A DNA stretch of 64,000 nt from Bacteroides neonati (GTDB lineage Bacteria > Bacteroidota > Bacteroidia > Bacteroidales > Bacteroidaceae), in the NCBI RefSeq assembly GCF_000499785.1, contig NZ_HG726020.1:1282316-1346315 (forward strand), given 5' to 3'. Position numbers and translations under genes: made by a program. The notes below the pieces were generated by a model. That model made no database searches. It worked only from the letters and a program-made list of their open reading frames with translations, and was not told the DNA's origin. This document shows positions 50,711-60,509 of the stretch, one piece after another. Position 1 is the first letter of the stretch; each line of letters begins with the position of its first letter.

Positions 50711-52897
50711 TATATTTTGTATTCCACCGTTTAGCTGTAGTTTAATGTGATCGTTAAGCAAAAAGGTATAATTCAGTTTCAGGTTCAAATCGCAAAATTG
50801 CGGAGTTGTTTCCATACGGTCTTCGGCAATATAGCCGGCCATATGAGGCACAATCATCTTACCGGTATACGTACCCGAGAGCGAGAAATCAAAGTGCTTT
50901 GTCGGCGCAGAGGTAAAGGTAAAGTAACCGTAATAGTCGGGCGTACGGGGCATACGCTTCGTGGTCAACGCAACACCGTCTATCTCTTCGCGCCAAACCA
51001 CCTCTTGGGTGTAGTGACTGCGTTGAGCGGTAAAGCCCAATTGAAATTGAGCCTCGCGACCATGAGCCAACTTAGCATCGAGATTCACACCATACACACG
51101 GGCTCCGTGGGCGTTGCGACGCTCTTTAATCTCGTCACCATTTTTATCTTCGCCAATATTGGTCAACGTAAACACATGGCGCAGATCTGTATAAAATCCC
51201 TCGACAAGCAGGTTCGATTGCCAGTGTCCGATGGGCAACGTCCAATCTATCGAACCGCTGAAGCTGTTCGAACGCTCTTCGCGTAACCCGTCGGCCAATC
51301 TGATTTGTATCCCTTTCCCTCCAACGGCTGTCACATGCAAATCTTCATCATAGGCTTGCGGTGCACGAAAGCCGGTCGAATAGGTTAGCCGCGCTTGCAA
51401 ATTATCGACAGGTTTATAAAGGAAGTTGATACGCGGACTCACAATAAGACGATCAATTAAGTTATGCTTATCCAGGCGCATACCGACCAGCGTGGTAAAC
51501 TTATGCATACGCCACTCGTTCTGCAGAAAAGTACCGGCTATACGCACATCCTGCTTCATATCGCGGTGGTAACCGGTCATGACATCGTGAAGCGAGTTGC
51601 TCTGATACTCAACACCGGCGGTAAAGGTGGCAGGTGCAAAAAGGCAGCGATCCATATTACCTACATACATGGCACCGGCTACCCAAGTCAGATCGTCGGT
51701 TTTGCCATAAGCATTGAGATTCTTCCCTGCGCCATAATAACTATTGCGATCGGTATGCTGCACCGAACCGTAGACCGACATTTTATGCTTCGCTTCATTC
51801 CAGTAACGATCGTAGCTCAGACCACCGCTATTGATGACATGCTTTGTTTGTTCGGTTATATCCGACTCATGAGGTTGCAAATCAAACTTATTTCCACCCC
51901 GGCGAAACTCATTTGTAGTATGGTACTCAATGTTTATACGGCTGGAGTACGTAGGGCGATAATAGGCACGAAGTCCGAAGGTATTCATATTTAGTTTACC
52001 CAACTCTGAAAAGCCGTCACCATCAGCATCATAAGGGTTGCGATTGCGATAGGTTTCGTACAAAGCGATACCGTACGTATTGTCTTTAGAGACCAACGAA
52101 ACATTGCCTCCCATGTACTGCTCCCACGATTTTCCGTTCATATTTGATAAGGTACTGGCTACCTGAAAAGAGTTGTTAATAGGATCTTTGGTGATAATAT
52201 TGATCGTACCACCCACGGCATTGGCACCAAACAAGGCAGAGCCACCACCACGTACTACCTCGATACGCTCAACCATATTGACAGGGATCTGCTCCAGTCC
52301 ATACACACCCGACAGAGCACTGATAACCGGACGGCTGTTGATAAGGATCTGCGAGTATGGACCTTCCAACCCGTTGATACGCACTTGTGGAAAACCGCAG
52401 TTCTGGCAGTTATTCTCTACGCGCAAACCACTCTGAAAGTTAAGCGACTTGGCCAAATCGGTAGAGTTAATGGCATCAAACAGTTTACTGCTCATTACAT
52501 TGACTACCACCGGAGCTTCGCGCCGACTCACTTCATTGCGGTTGGCCGATACAACTACCTCGTCGGTAGTAAAAGCCTCCTCGATCATACGAAAATGGAC
52601 TACGGTTGCAAACTCTTTGCTCACCGTCACTTTCTTATCTTGTGTTTTATACCCCATGGCTTGCACACGCAGCGTATAGTCGCCAACGGGAAGTTTGCGG
52701 AACTCGAATTGTCCCTGCTCATTGGTTACTGTTCCCCCATCGCGCCCAAGAATCTGAACCGTAGCAAACGGAATATTTTCATCGGTTCCTTTCACTATGA
52801 CGTGTCCGGAAATCAAATTACCCTCTTTAATAGGGCTTACAGCAAGGAGGTTTATGCACACGAAGGTGAGCACAAACATAAATATGTAGTGTTTCAT
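50705..52897 (-). pseudogene. TonB-dependent receptor, 3' end replaced by the IS
   Basis: Outer-membrane active importer. The 730-residue frame has a signal peptide (MKHYIFMFVLTFVCINLLAV), a CarboxypepD-like beta-sandwich (about 27-105), a plug domain with RINGLEGPYSQILINSRP and VERIEVVRGGGSALFGANAV, and a beta barrel. A Cys pair (NCQNCGFPQV) stands in the plug. It ends at LNGGIQNI followed by a Pro and stop from the IS. The last barrel strand with its C-terminal aromatic end is lost, so outer-membrane assembly should fail. The His-rich gene upstream suggests a metal or metal-complex substrate. Confidence 0.9.
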
Positions 52898-52944
52898 TAA
52901 AAGAAATACGTTAGAAATGAATAAAATGAAAAGTAAAAATTGGT

Positions 52945-53286
52945 TTATGAAACACTGTAATACGGAGGTGCACGAAGAGAGAGTACCCGGAGATGGGCTT
53001 TTGTAGCCACAGGCACCCGAACCGGCGTTTCAATATAAGCCAACAATGAAAGTATCGGCTTAAAATGAATAGGGGCATCGGCCTCTAATGTCTGGAAAAC
53101 AGACAAACGGTCAAGAACCACCAATTCGGTTTTGCTGTGACTGTGTTTTTCTTTACTGGGGTGAGAGTGCGTGATCATCACACCGTTCACATAGTGAACG
53201 TGAGTAAACAAGGTAATCCCTACCTGATAGGTTGCAAACAAGGCAAGCAACAGAAGTGGATACAGAACTCTTTTTATACTTCTCAC
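52945..53286 (-). CDS. Small membrane-anchored His-rich protein, TonB-receptor partner
   Basis: About 113 residues from GTG 53286. A TATCTTTG -7 box at 53318-53325 makes a longer TTG start at 53373 unlikely. A single hydrophobic segment (VLYPLLLLALFATYQVGI) is followed by the His cluster FTHVHYVNGVMITHSHPSK and KHSHSK, facing the periplasm. Similar His-rich small proteins accompany metal-related TonB receptors in Bacteroidetes, but their job is unproven. It lies 47 bp upstream of the receptor on the same strand. Confidence 0.7.
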   Translation of the reverse strand: MRSIKRVLYPLLLLALFATYQVGITLFTHVHYVNGVMITHSHPSKEKHSHSKTELVVLDRLSVFQTLEADAPIHFKPILSLLAYIETPVRVPVATKAHLRVLSLRAPPYYSVS

Positions 53287-53377
53287 CGATGAATCGTTTT
53301 TTCTATTTTTGAGAATGCAAAGATACGTATAATTGTAACAGCAGCCTAAAGAGAGTACTTTATTTTTTAACAAATAC

Positions 53378-53845
53378 CTATAAATAGGTAGTCAATTGCT
53401 CTAGATAAACCTGATCGATTTCGTCAAAACTGTTCAGTTGATCACTATCAACATCAAGCACTCCCCATATCACCCCATCTTTAAATAAAGGAATAACAAT
53501 CTCGGAACGAGAACGAGAGCTGCAAGCAATATGACCCGGAAAAGCATCGACATCGGGTACAAGTTGTGTAGCAGCACTTTCCCAAGCTACTCCACAAACA
53601 CCCCTACCCTTACGAATACGCGTACAAGCTACAGGACCCTGAAAAGGACCCAGTACTAATTCATCTTGATTGACAAGGTAAAAACCAACCCAAAAGAAAT
53701 CGAATGCTTCTTTTAGAGCTGCCGCCACATTGGCGAGGTTCGCAATCAAATCTTCTTCTCCTTCAATTAGAGACTGAATTTGGGGTAGCAAAGAGCGGTA
53801 TTGCTCCTCTTTACTACCCGATAAGAAGTGTAGGTCTTCAGACAT
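53378..53845 (-). CDS. msrC: Free methionine-(R)-sulfoxide reductase (GAF domain)
   Basis: A 155-residue single GAF domain. The fRMsr cysteines are in the family positions: ACTRIRKGRGVCGVAWE gives two, and HIACSSRSRSEIVIP the third. The enzyme reduces free methionine-R-sulfoxide after oxidative damage. It is 5 bp upstream of nothing else and 5 bp downstream of the nucleotidase gene on the same strand, so probably part of its operon. Confidence 0.93.
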   Translation of the reverse strand: MSEDLHFLSGSKEEQYRSLLPQIQSLIEGEEDLIANLANVAAALKEAFDFFWVGFYLVNQDELVLGPFQGPVACTRIRKGRGVCGVAWESAATQLVPDVDAFPGHIACSSRSRSEIVIPLFKDGVIWGVLDVDSDQLNSFDEIDQVYLEQLTTYL

Positions 53846-53850
53846 AATTT

Positions 53851-55602
53851 TTACTTTTTATTAGAGTTTCTGCCGTACAGATAGATATAATCACGTTTGG
53901 CTGCGGGAGTAGTCCATTCTTCGGGGATAAACTTCCACTGGTTGAGCGCACGCGGATTCAGAACTTTCTTCTCCGAAATATACTGCATCATATAAAAACG
54001 AAGATCCTTATTGGTTGAAAAAAGAATCCGGTCTTTCAGTTGATCCTGAGGAATACCCGCGCCTTTGGTCAATAATTCACCCCCACCATTACCCCTATAG
54101 GAGTTAGTAACAACCTTGTATATCTTGTCCAAATAGAACGGAGAGCCATCGGCCATACTAATGATGTTTATCTTTTCGCCTTGCGGCTTTGTTACGTCTA
54201 CTGTATAGATAATACCTGCTGCCGAGTCGAAATTAAAGCTAAAGTTTTGAAAAGCGGCCTGTTCACCCATCCCCTCGGTTGGAACTTCTTTGAACCAAAG
54301 CAGATGATCTTCGGGCGATTTCATTTGATTCGTCCAGATATAATAAGACATTTCAAGAAAACCTTTAATTTCTTTACCCGATAGCTTCATCACATAAAGC
54401 ATATTCTCGTACTTGTAGAGATTGAACATATCACTCACCCGAACATCGCCCTTCTCAATGACAGCATCAAAAGCCAAGGGAGCCGAGAAAGAAATGTCGG
54501 CTTTCGACAGATCGAGTTGCAGGGAGTGAATAAAATCGACAAATCCCGACGGGCCAAAGAAAGCAGAACGAGTCTTAAGTTCTTCGGTGAAAGTGCCGAT
54601 TTTCTTAGAAACAAACGCCTGCACTTTATTTTGCTGCTCGGCAAAACGGGTCATAAATGCTTCACTGACGCCATAGTCTTTGACATCAGTCAGTTTACCA
54701 CTGATCTCCTTACTCTTTACTTTACCGTTTTTAAGTTTAAAGGTTACGTCTATATCAGCCACGACAATACCATTAAAAGCGGGATCTACGACCAATACAG
54801 AATCTCCGGCTATATTGGCAATCTTTTTACACTCACGGCTATGGTCATGCCCCATCATAACAACATCAAAACCGGGTACATTCCGGGCGACATCCAATGA
54901 AGCATTTTCATTATATCGGCCTCCGATAACTTGTGCTTCCTGCCCTGAATGAAAAAGACCGACTATTAAGTCAGGCTTCTCCTGCTCACGAATCACCTTC
55001 ATCCAGTAGCGGGCTGTTTCCTCCATATCATCGAATTGTAAACCTTTCCAAAGATTCTCGGGCAGCCACACCGGAATACCGGAGGTAATCATTCCAAGTA
55101 TAGCGACTTTAACCCCTTTGCGCTTCACTATCACATAAGGTTTTAAGTAAGGTTTGGCTGTGCTTCGATCAATAATGTTGGCTCCCAGAATAGGAAAATC
55201 GCAATCCTCGATCCAACGATTGAAAACAGAATGTCCGGTTTCTACATCATGGTTACCCATATTACCCGCTACATATCCCATATAGTTCATCATTGATGCA
55301 CATACATGTGGTGAAATGGTATCTATGTAGTTGTAGTAATAAGCTGTAGGCTGACCTTGAAGAATATCTCCGTTGTCGACCAGCAAAAGATTATCCTTAT
55401 ATGTTTTACGTTGTTCCTCCACATAAGCATATACACGGGCTAAACTCCCTGCCCACTCTTCTTGGGTGATGAAGTTATATGAATAATAATTACCATGTAT
55501 ATCGGAAGTTTCTACGAGTTTCAGTTTTACTTCACGCTCTTGTGCAGGCAAAGCAAGCGCAGAACAGAGCAATAGGGCATAAATTGTCGTTAGTCTTTTC
55601 AT
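53851..55602 (-). CDS. Secreted 5'-nucleotidase / 2',3'-cyclic phosphodiesterase family
   Basis: About 583 residues from ATG 55602, with a clear signal peptide (MKRLTTIYALLLCSALALPA), so the enzyme acts in the periplasm. The metallophosphatase domain has ETSDIHGNYY, LVDNGDILQGQ, NMGNHDVETG and VMMGHDHSRE. The C-terminal 5'-nucleotidase domain carries YKYENMLYVMKLSGKEIK and NSYRGNGGGEL. It releases phosphate or nucleosides from external nucleotides. It begins 5 bp after the sensor-kinase stop, in the same operon. Confidence 0.93.
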   Translation of the reverse strand: MKRLTTIYALLLCSALALPAQEREVKLKLVETSDIHGNYYSYNFITQEEWAGSLARVYAYVEEQRKTYKDNLLLVDNGDILQGQPTAYYYNYIDTISPHVCASMMNYMGYVAGNMGNHDVETGHSVFNRWIEDCDFPILGANIIDRSTAKPYLKPYVIVKRKGVKVAILGMITSGIPVWLPENLWKGLQFDDMEETARYWMKVIREQEKPDLIVGLFHSGQEAQVIGGRYNENASLDVARNVPGFDVVMMGHDHSRECKKIANIAGDSVLVVDPAFNGIVVADIDVTFKLKNGKVKSKEISGKLTDVKDYGVSEAFMTRFAEQQNKVQAFVSKKIGTFTEELKTRSAFFGPSGFVDFIHSLQLDLSKADISFSAPLAFDAVIEKGDVRVSDMFNLYKYENMLYVMKLSGKEIKGFLEMSYYIWTNQMKSPEDHLLWFKEVPTEGMGEQAAFQNFSFNFDSAAGIIYTVDVTKPQGEKINIISMADGSPFYLDKIYKVVTNSYRGNGGGELLTKGAGIPQDQLKDRILFSTNKDLRFYMMQYISEKKVLNPRALNQWKFIPEEWTTPAAKRDYIYLYGRNSNKK

Positions 55603-55607
55603 CTGTT

Positions 55608-57542
55608 TTAATTGGCACATTGATTATTTAAAGGATACGAAAACACAAATCGAGCCCCTTCTGTATAATCCGGATCGATCCAGATTCTTCCTCCCCATTT
55701 TTCAACGGTTAGCTTGCAGATAGAGAGTCCCAATCCGGTACCTTGCGCATATTCATTTAATTTTTCAAATCGTTCGAACACTTGTTTTTGTTTCTCTTTC
55801 GGTATACCACAACCGGTATCAGATACAGAGAATAAAGCACTATGAGTATGTTCGTCTATCTCAAAGCGCAACGTAATAAAGCCGTTGGAAGTAAACTTAC
55901 CGGCATTGGTTAGCAAATTAATAAGTACTTGCTGCAACCGCTGTATATCAACGGTTAGCATATAGGTATCAAAATCACTGGAAAACACAAACGTATTGTC
56001 TGCCGAATTTCGGGTTACATCCACCGAGGAGAGAATCTGTCGGCAAAGCAATACAATATCGCAACTCTCTTCCGACAGTTTCACACGATCGGCCTCCAAA
56101 CGCGAAAGATCAAGAATATCATTAATTAAACGAAGCAATAAGTCGGAATTGGTCTGAATGATCTCAAAAAAACTACGTTGTTCCTCCTCCGAGTTTCCAC
56201 CCACAGACAAGACATTAGAAAAACCCACGATAGCATTTAAGGGAGTACGTATTTCATGACTCATATTGGCAAGGAATGCGCTCTTCAAATGATTAGCCTC
56301 TTCGGCGCGTTCTTTGGCTTCGCGCAATTTTTTTTCAGAATTCAGCAATTCGTCTTTCAACCGTTTGGTTCGATAATAAAAGAACAAAGAAACACATAAT
56401 CCGATAACCAACGTGAGGAGAATGCCGTAAACAGTCCATAACTGATAAGTATATTGTTGATAAAATGTAAGAGGCTCATTTACTATCGTTACAGGAAAAG
56501 GCAAATTCGTCAGGTTCAATTTCAACTCTGTTGCCTTATTATAATCGATCTCTGCTGCACTCTGAATCACTTTTATATGGTTGGCACTGTCGTTTCCATA
56601 CATCTCTAATCGTATGGCTTCACGAGCCATGTCCTTACCCAAATCGCAATAAACAGGCATCACACCTCCCACTGCCCAATAGCCCATACTTACACTTGAA
56701 GGTGTAAATACGGGAAGCGTAGGATTAGCTTCCATCATAGCGTAAGTTGCATTACGCATAAAGTATCCTTCGTTCTTATCAACACGCCAGGTACCAACCA
56801 TTACAACCGTATTGGGAGGCAATTGCCTGAATCGGTCAACAATAGTATAAATAGTATTGGAACGGCCATCTAGCAGGATTAACTCTAAATCAGGAAAATC
56901 ACGCATGGACTTACGCACCAGTGCTTGCATAGAAACACCACCATACGTATTATCGGAAAGAAAAGCGATGTGACGTGTTTGAGGATAGAAATGTTTAATC
57001 ATTCGGATATTGGCCGGTATGTCATACTCATACACAAAACCCGACTTCACTTCCTGATGCCCCATTTCGCCCGAAAGGATATCAAGAGACTCGGGCATCC
57101 AGGTTTCCAATGTATCATTCGGTGTAGGCAACATCACTGAGTTTCGACTAATTAGGCTACACATAACAGGCACCTTTCTGGCAACCGAGTCATCCTGCGA
57201 CAAATAAGCCGCCCAAGCTTCCTGCCCTAACAGAATAATCAATTTAGGAGCTTGCTCTCCCGTGTGTTTAGACAGAATATCAGCCATCATGGATTTCCAT
57301 TGAGGAGCCTCCGAAAAGCTTTTGCAGTTCATGTTTTCGGTCTCTACATTCCAATGTCCACCCAAACGAGTGTATTCGTCCATAAAATTGGAAATAGTTA
57401 GTGTCGTTTTGTGAGAAGCGGGATTATATGAACTAATAATCAGGACGGATTTATCGCTGACGATTGCTTGCCCCTGCAAAGGACAATAAGAACGAGCGAT
57501 TATTAAAAGAAAAACGATAACAAACTTGCCCTTTATTGACAT
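55608..57542 (-). CDS. Sensor histidine kinase with periplasmic ABC-binding-like domain
   Basis: About 644 residues. A signal anchor is followed by a periplasmic region resembling ABC-type substrate-binding folds (SVLIISSYNPASHKTT ... LIILLGQEAWAAY ... HIAFLSDNTYGG). A membrane helix (about 370-390) leads to a short coiled coil and a full kinase core: NMSHEIRTPLNAIVGFSN (phospho-His), NLLTNAGKFT, DTGCGIPKEKQ and GTGLGLSICK. There is no receiver, so a separate response regulator is needed and none is adjacent. A longer GTG start (57554) is possible. Confidence 0.92.
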   Translation of the reverse strand: MSIKGKFVIVFLLIIARSYCPLQGQAIVSDKSVLIISSYNPASHKTTLTISNFMDEYTRLGGHWNVETENMNCKSFSEAPQWKSMMADILSKHTGEQAPKLIILLGQEAWAAYLSQDDSVARKVPVMCSLISRNSVMLPTPNDTLETWMPESLDILSGEMGHQEVKSGFVYEYDIPANIRMIKHFYPQTRHIAFLSDNTYGGVSMQALVRKSMRDFPDLELILLDGRSNTIYTIVDRFRQLPPNTVVMVGTWRVDKNEGYFMRNATYAMMEANPTLPVFTPSSVSMGYWAVGGVMPVYCDLGKDMAREAIRLEMYGNDSANHIKVIQSAAEIDYNKATELKLNLTNLPFPVTIVNEPLTFYQQYTYQLWTVYGILLTLVIGLCVSLFFYYRTKRLKDELLNSEKKLREAKERAEEANHLKSAFLANMSHEIRTPLNAIVGFSNVLSVGGNSEEEQRSFFEIIQTNSDLLLRLINDILDLSRLEADRVKLSEESCDIVLLCRQILSSVDVTRNSADNTFVFSSDFDTYMLTVDIQRLQQVLINLLTNAGKFTSNGFITLRFEIDEHTHSALFSVSDTGCGIPKEKQKQVFERFEKLNEYAQGTGLGLSICKLTVEKWGGRIWIDPDYTEGARFVFSYPLNNQCAN

Positions 57543-57658
57543 ATTAAACTTCACTTTTTATATTTGCGATGTTATTTTCCGATTGGCAAATATACGGATT
57601 TTTAGTGATTTTGTGAGATTAAGTATGTACATTTGTCGATTATTTTAGTAGTATACGT

Positions 57659-59785
57659 ATGGAATTATTTCACAAAATGATTTCCGTAGCTTTAGGCATA
57701 ACGGAAAAACAGATTAAAAATACGCTAAGTCTTTTAAATGAAGGAGCAACAATACCCTTTATCAGCCGATATCGTAAAGAAGTTACGGGGGGACTTGACG
57801 AAGTACAAATCGAAAATATCAAAGTACAGAATGACAAATTATGCGATTTGGCCAAACGAAAAGAAACCATTGTAAATACCATTGGAGAACAGGGTAAATT
57901 GACTCCCGAACTGCAAAAACGAATCGAAAACAGTTGGGATGCAACCGAGCTGGAAGACATTTACCTACCCTATAAACCCAAACGCAAGACACGAGCCGAA
58001 GCTGCTCGTCAGAAAGGATTGGAACCTTTAGCTGTTACCCTGCTGCTTCAACGTGAGAGTAACCTGACTGCCAAAGCTGCAAGTTTCGTTAAAGGAGACG
58101 TGAAGGATGTAGACGACGCACTAAAAGGCGCACGCGACATCATAGCCGAACAAGTGAATGAGGATGAACGGGCACGTAATATGGTACGTAACCAGTTCAG
58201 CCGTCAGGCTCAAATAACGGCCAAATTAGTCAAAGGAAAAGAGGAAGAAGCGGCTAACTACAGAAATTATTTCGACTTTGCCGAACCGTTGAAGCGGTGT
58301 ACATCGCATCGATTGCTTGCCATGCGCCGTGCCGAAGCAGAAGGTTTACTGAAAGTATCGATTACCCCCAATGACGACGAATGCGTAGAGCGTCTCGAAC
58401 AGCAATTCGTACGAAGCCGCAACGCATGTGGAGAGCAAGTGGCCGAAGCGGTACAAGATGCTTATAAACGCTTGCTCAAACCCTCCATCGAAACCGAGTT
58501 TGCCGGAATGACCAAGGAGAAAGCCGACGAAGAAGCCATTCGCGTATTTGCCGAAAACCTCCGTCAGCTACTACTGGCAGCACCTTTGGGGCAGAAGCGC
58601 GTCTTAGGTATCGATCCCGGCTATCGAACCGGCTGCAAAGTAGTGTGTCTCGATGCACAAGGAAACCTGATTCACAATGAGAATATTTATCCCCATCCGC
58701 CTGTAAGCAAGAGTAAGGAGGCTGCGGCCAAACTACGTAAAATGGTAGAGGCTTATCAAATAGAAGCCATTGCCATTGGCAATGGAACAGCTAGTCGCGA
58801 AACAGAATCGTTTGTCACCAGCCAGCAATTTGATCGTCAGTTGCAGGTGTTTGTGGTAAGCGAACAAGGAGCCTCCATCTATTCGGCCTCTAAGATTGCC
58901 CGTGATGAATTTCCGGAATATGATGTCACCGTACGCGGTGCCGTTTCTATCGGTCGCCGACTGATGGACCCCTTGGCAGAGCTCGTGAAAATCGATGCCA
59001 AGTCTATCGGTGTAGGGCAATACCAACACGATGTGGATCAGCCTAAATTGAAGAAATCGCTCGACCAAACGGTAGAGAACTGTGTCAATCAGGTGGGCGT
59101 TAATCTCAATACTGCCAGTAGCCATTTATTAACCTATATATCCGGATTAGGGCCGCAACTGGCGCAAAACATCGTGAGCTACCGTAGCGAAAACGGAGCC
59201 TTTGAGTCGCGCAAAGAGCTAATGAAAGTACCCCGCATGGGTGCCAAGGCATTTGAGCAATGCGCCGGTTTTCTTCGTATACCCGCAGCTAAAAACCCGT
59301 TGGACAATACGGCGGTACACCCCGAAAGCTATTGCATCGTAGAGCAAATGGCGAAAGACCTGAAATGTAGTGTAGCCGAACTGATAGCAAGCAAAGAGCT
59401 ACGTCAAAAGATAGACGTATCGGCCTATATCACCCCCCATGTAGGGCTACCCACACTGAAAGACATCATGCAGGAACTCGATAAGCCGGGACGCGATCCA
59501 CGCAAAGAAATCAAAGTTTTTGAGTTCGATCGAAACGTACGCACCATCAACGACCTACACGAAGGGATGGTACTTCCCGGTATTGTGGGCAATATAACCA
59601 ACTTCGGTGCCTTTGTAGACATCGGTATCAAAGAAAACGGATTGATTCACCTTTCTCAAATGGCCGAACGCTTCATTTCCGACCCTACGGAAGTGGTATC
59701 CATTCATCAGCAACTATTGGTTAAGGTGCTGAGTGTGGATATGGATCGAAAACGGATTCAGTTGACCTTAATTGGTGTTGAATAA
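57659..59785 (+). CDS. tex: Tex family RNA-binding protein
   Basis: A 708-residue homologue of the transcription accessory protein Tex. Order: helical N-terminal domain (EGATIPFISRYRKEVTGGLD), YqgF/RNase H-like domain (VLGIDPGYRTGCK), helix-hairpin-helix region (SHLLTYISGLGPQLAQNIV) and C-terminal S1 RNA-binding domain (GNITNFGAFVDIGIKENGL). Tex proteins contact RNA polymerase and mRNA, and affect expression of various genes. Monocistronic. Confidence 0.96.
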   Translation: MELFHKMISVALGITEKQIKNTLSLLNEGATIPFISRYRKEVTGGLDEVQIENIKVQNDKLCDLAKRKETIVNTIGEQGKLTPELQKRIENSWDATELEDIYLPYKPKRKTRAEAARQKGLEPLAVTLLLQRESNLTAKAASFVKGDVKDVDDALKGARDIIAEQVNEDERARNMVRNQFSRQAQITAKLVKGKEEEAANYRNYFDFAEPLKRCTSHRLLAMRRAEAEGLLKVSITPNDDECVERLEQQFVRSRNACGEQVAEAVQDAYKRLLKPSIETEFAGMTKEKADEEAIRVFAENLRQLLLAAPLGQKRVLGIDPGYRTGCKVVCLDAQGNLIHNENIYPHPPVSKSKEAAAKLRKMVEAYQIEAIAIGNGTASRETESFVTSQQFDRQLQVFVVSEQGASIYSASKIARDEFPEYDVTVRGAVSIGRRLMDPLAELVKIDAKSIGVGQYQHDVDQPKLKKSLDQTVENCVNQVGVNLNTASSHLLTYISGLGPQLAQNIVSYRSENGAFESRKELMKVPRMGAKAFEQCAGFLRIPAAKNPLDNTAVHPESYCIVEQMAKDLKCSVAELIASKELRQKIDVSAYITPHVGLPTLKDIMQELDKPGRDPRKEIKVFEFDRNVRTINDLHEGMVLPGIVGNITNFGAFVDIGIKENGLIHLSQMAERFISDPTEVVSIHQQLLVKVLSVDMDRKRIQLTLIGVE

Positions 59786-59804
59786 GAAAAAAGATGCAGA
59801 TCAT

Positions 59805-60434
59805 TTATCTGTTGGTTTGGGCACGCCGCTCAAACCAACAGATCATGCATCCCACCAAGATAGAAAGGAGCACCGTACATACGATTGACCCTTCAAACCC
59901 AAACGAACCGCCACTCAACCAAGTATGCTCCGATAGCCTTAGATCGAGCAGCGATGAGGTAAACTGATTGCCACTGACCCCGTATCCCAGTATCGGTCCT
60001 TGAATCCAGTTCCAAAACAGATGAAGAGAAATGGGAAACCAAAGGTTGCGCGTATAAAGAAAAGAAACGCCCAACATCATCCCCGCCAATACAATATTGA
60101 GCATCGGCAATAGTGCCATATCGGGGTTGAACAAATGCATAGCACCAAATAGCACAGAAGAGAGTACAAGAGCTAAAAAACGGTTCATACGCAAGCGCAA
60201 CAATCCACCCAAAACAAATCCACGCACAATGATTTCTTCCAATAATGCAACCAGAAAACAGTAGAAAAAATCGTTCAATAATTGCATCGGATAGAAATGG
60301 AATCCGACGATTGTGACTGCTCCCAGCAAAAGAGAAAGGGTAAAGCCAACACCATAAAGCGTAGTTGCCACTAATAAACCATATAAAAGATCCTTGCCAC
60401 GTCCGTTCAAGCTTAACCACCATTTACGTTTCAT
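59805..60434 (-). CDS. CPBP family intramembrane metalloprotease
   Basis: 209 residues, about six membrane helices. The Abi/CPBP signature is complete: LLEEIIVRGFVLGGLL (Glu-Glu and Arg), LFGAMHLFNPD (His) and LHLFWNWIQGPILG (His and Asn). Bacterial members process membrane substrates or confer self-immunity to peptides; the substrate here is unknown. Convergent with tex and divergent from the BspA-like gene. Confidence 0.9.
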   Translation of the reverse strand: MKRKWWLSLNGRGKDLLYGLLVATTLYGVGFTLSLLLGAVTIVGFHFYPMQLLNDFFYCFLVALLEEIIVRGFVLGGLLRLRMNRFLALVLSSVLFGAMHLFNPDMALLPMLNIVLAGMMLGVSFLYTRNLWFPISLHLFWNWIQGPILGYGVSGNQFTSSLLDLRLSEHTWLSGGSFGFEGSIVCTVLLSILVGCMICWFERRAQTNR

Positions 60435-60454
60435 TTCTATAACTTTGTTAATGA

Positions 60455-60488
60455 TTTGACAAAAATAGGCATAAAATCCCTATATTTG
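60455..60488 (+). promoter_or_regulatory. Promoter of the BspA-like gene
   Basis: TTTG at 60455-60458 and TATATTTG at 60481-60488, 22 bp apart: a good Bacteroides TTTG/TAnnTTTG promoter. The ATG at 60510 is about 15 bases after the expected start site, which argues against using the upstream in-frame start at 60456. Confidence 0.65.
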
Positions 60489-60509
60489 CCCAAACGATTA
60501 TCACAAATT

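Larger units (their letters stand above)
49119..50715. repeat. 5-bp target-site duplication flanking the IS
   Basis: TATAT is present at 49119-49123 and 50711-50715, immediately outside the IS terminal repeats. Removing one copy and the IS restores an open receptor frame. Confidence 0.85.
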
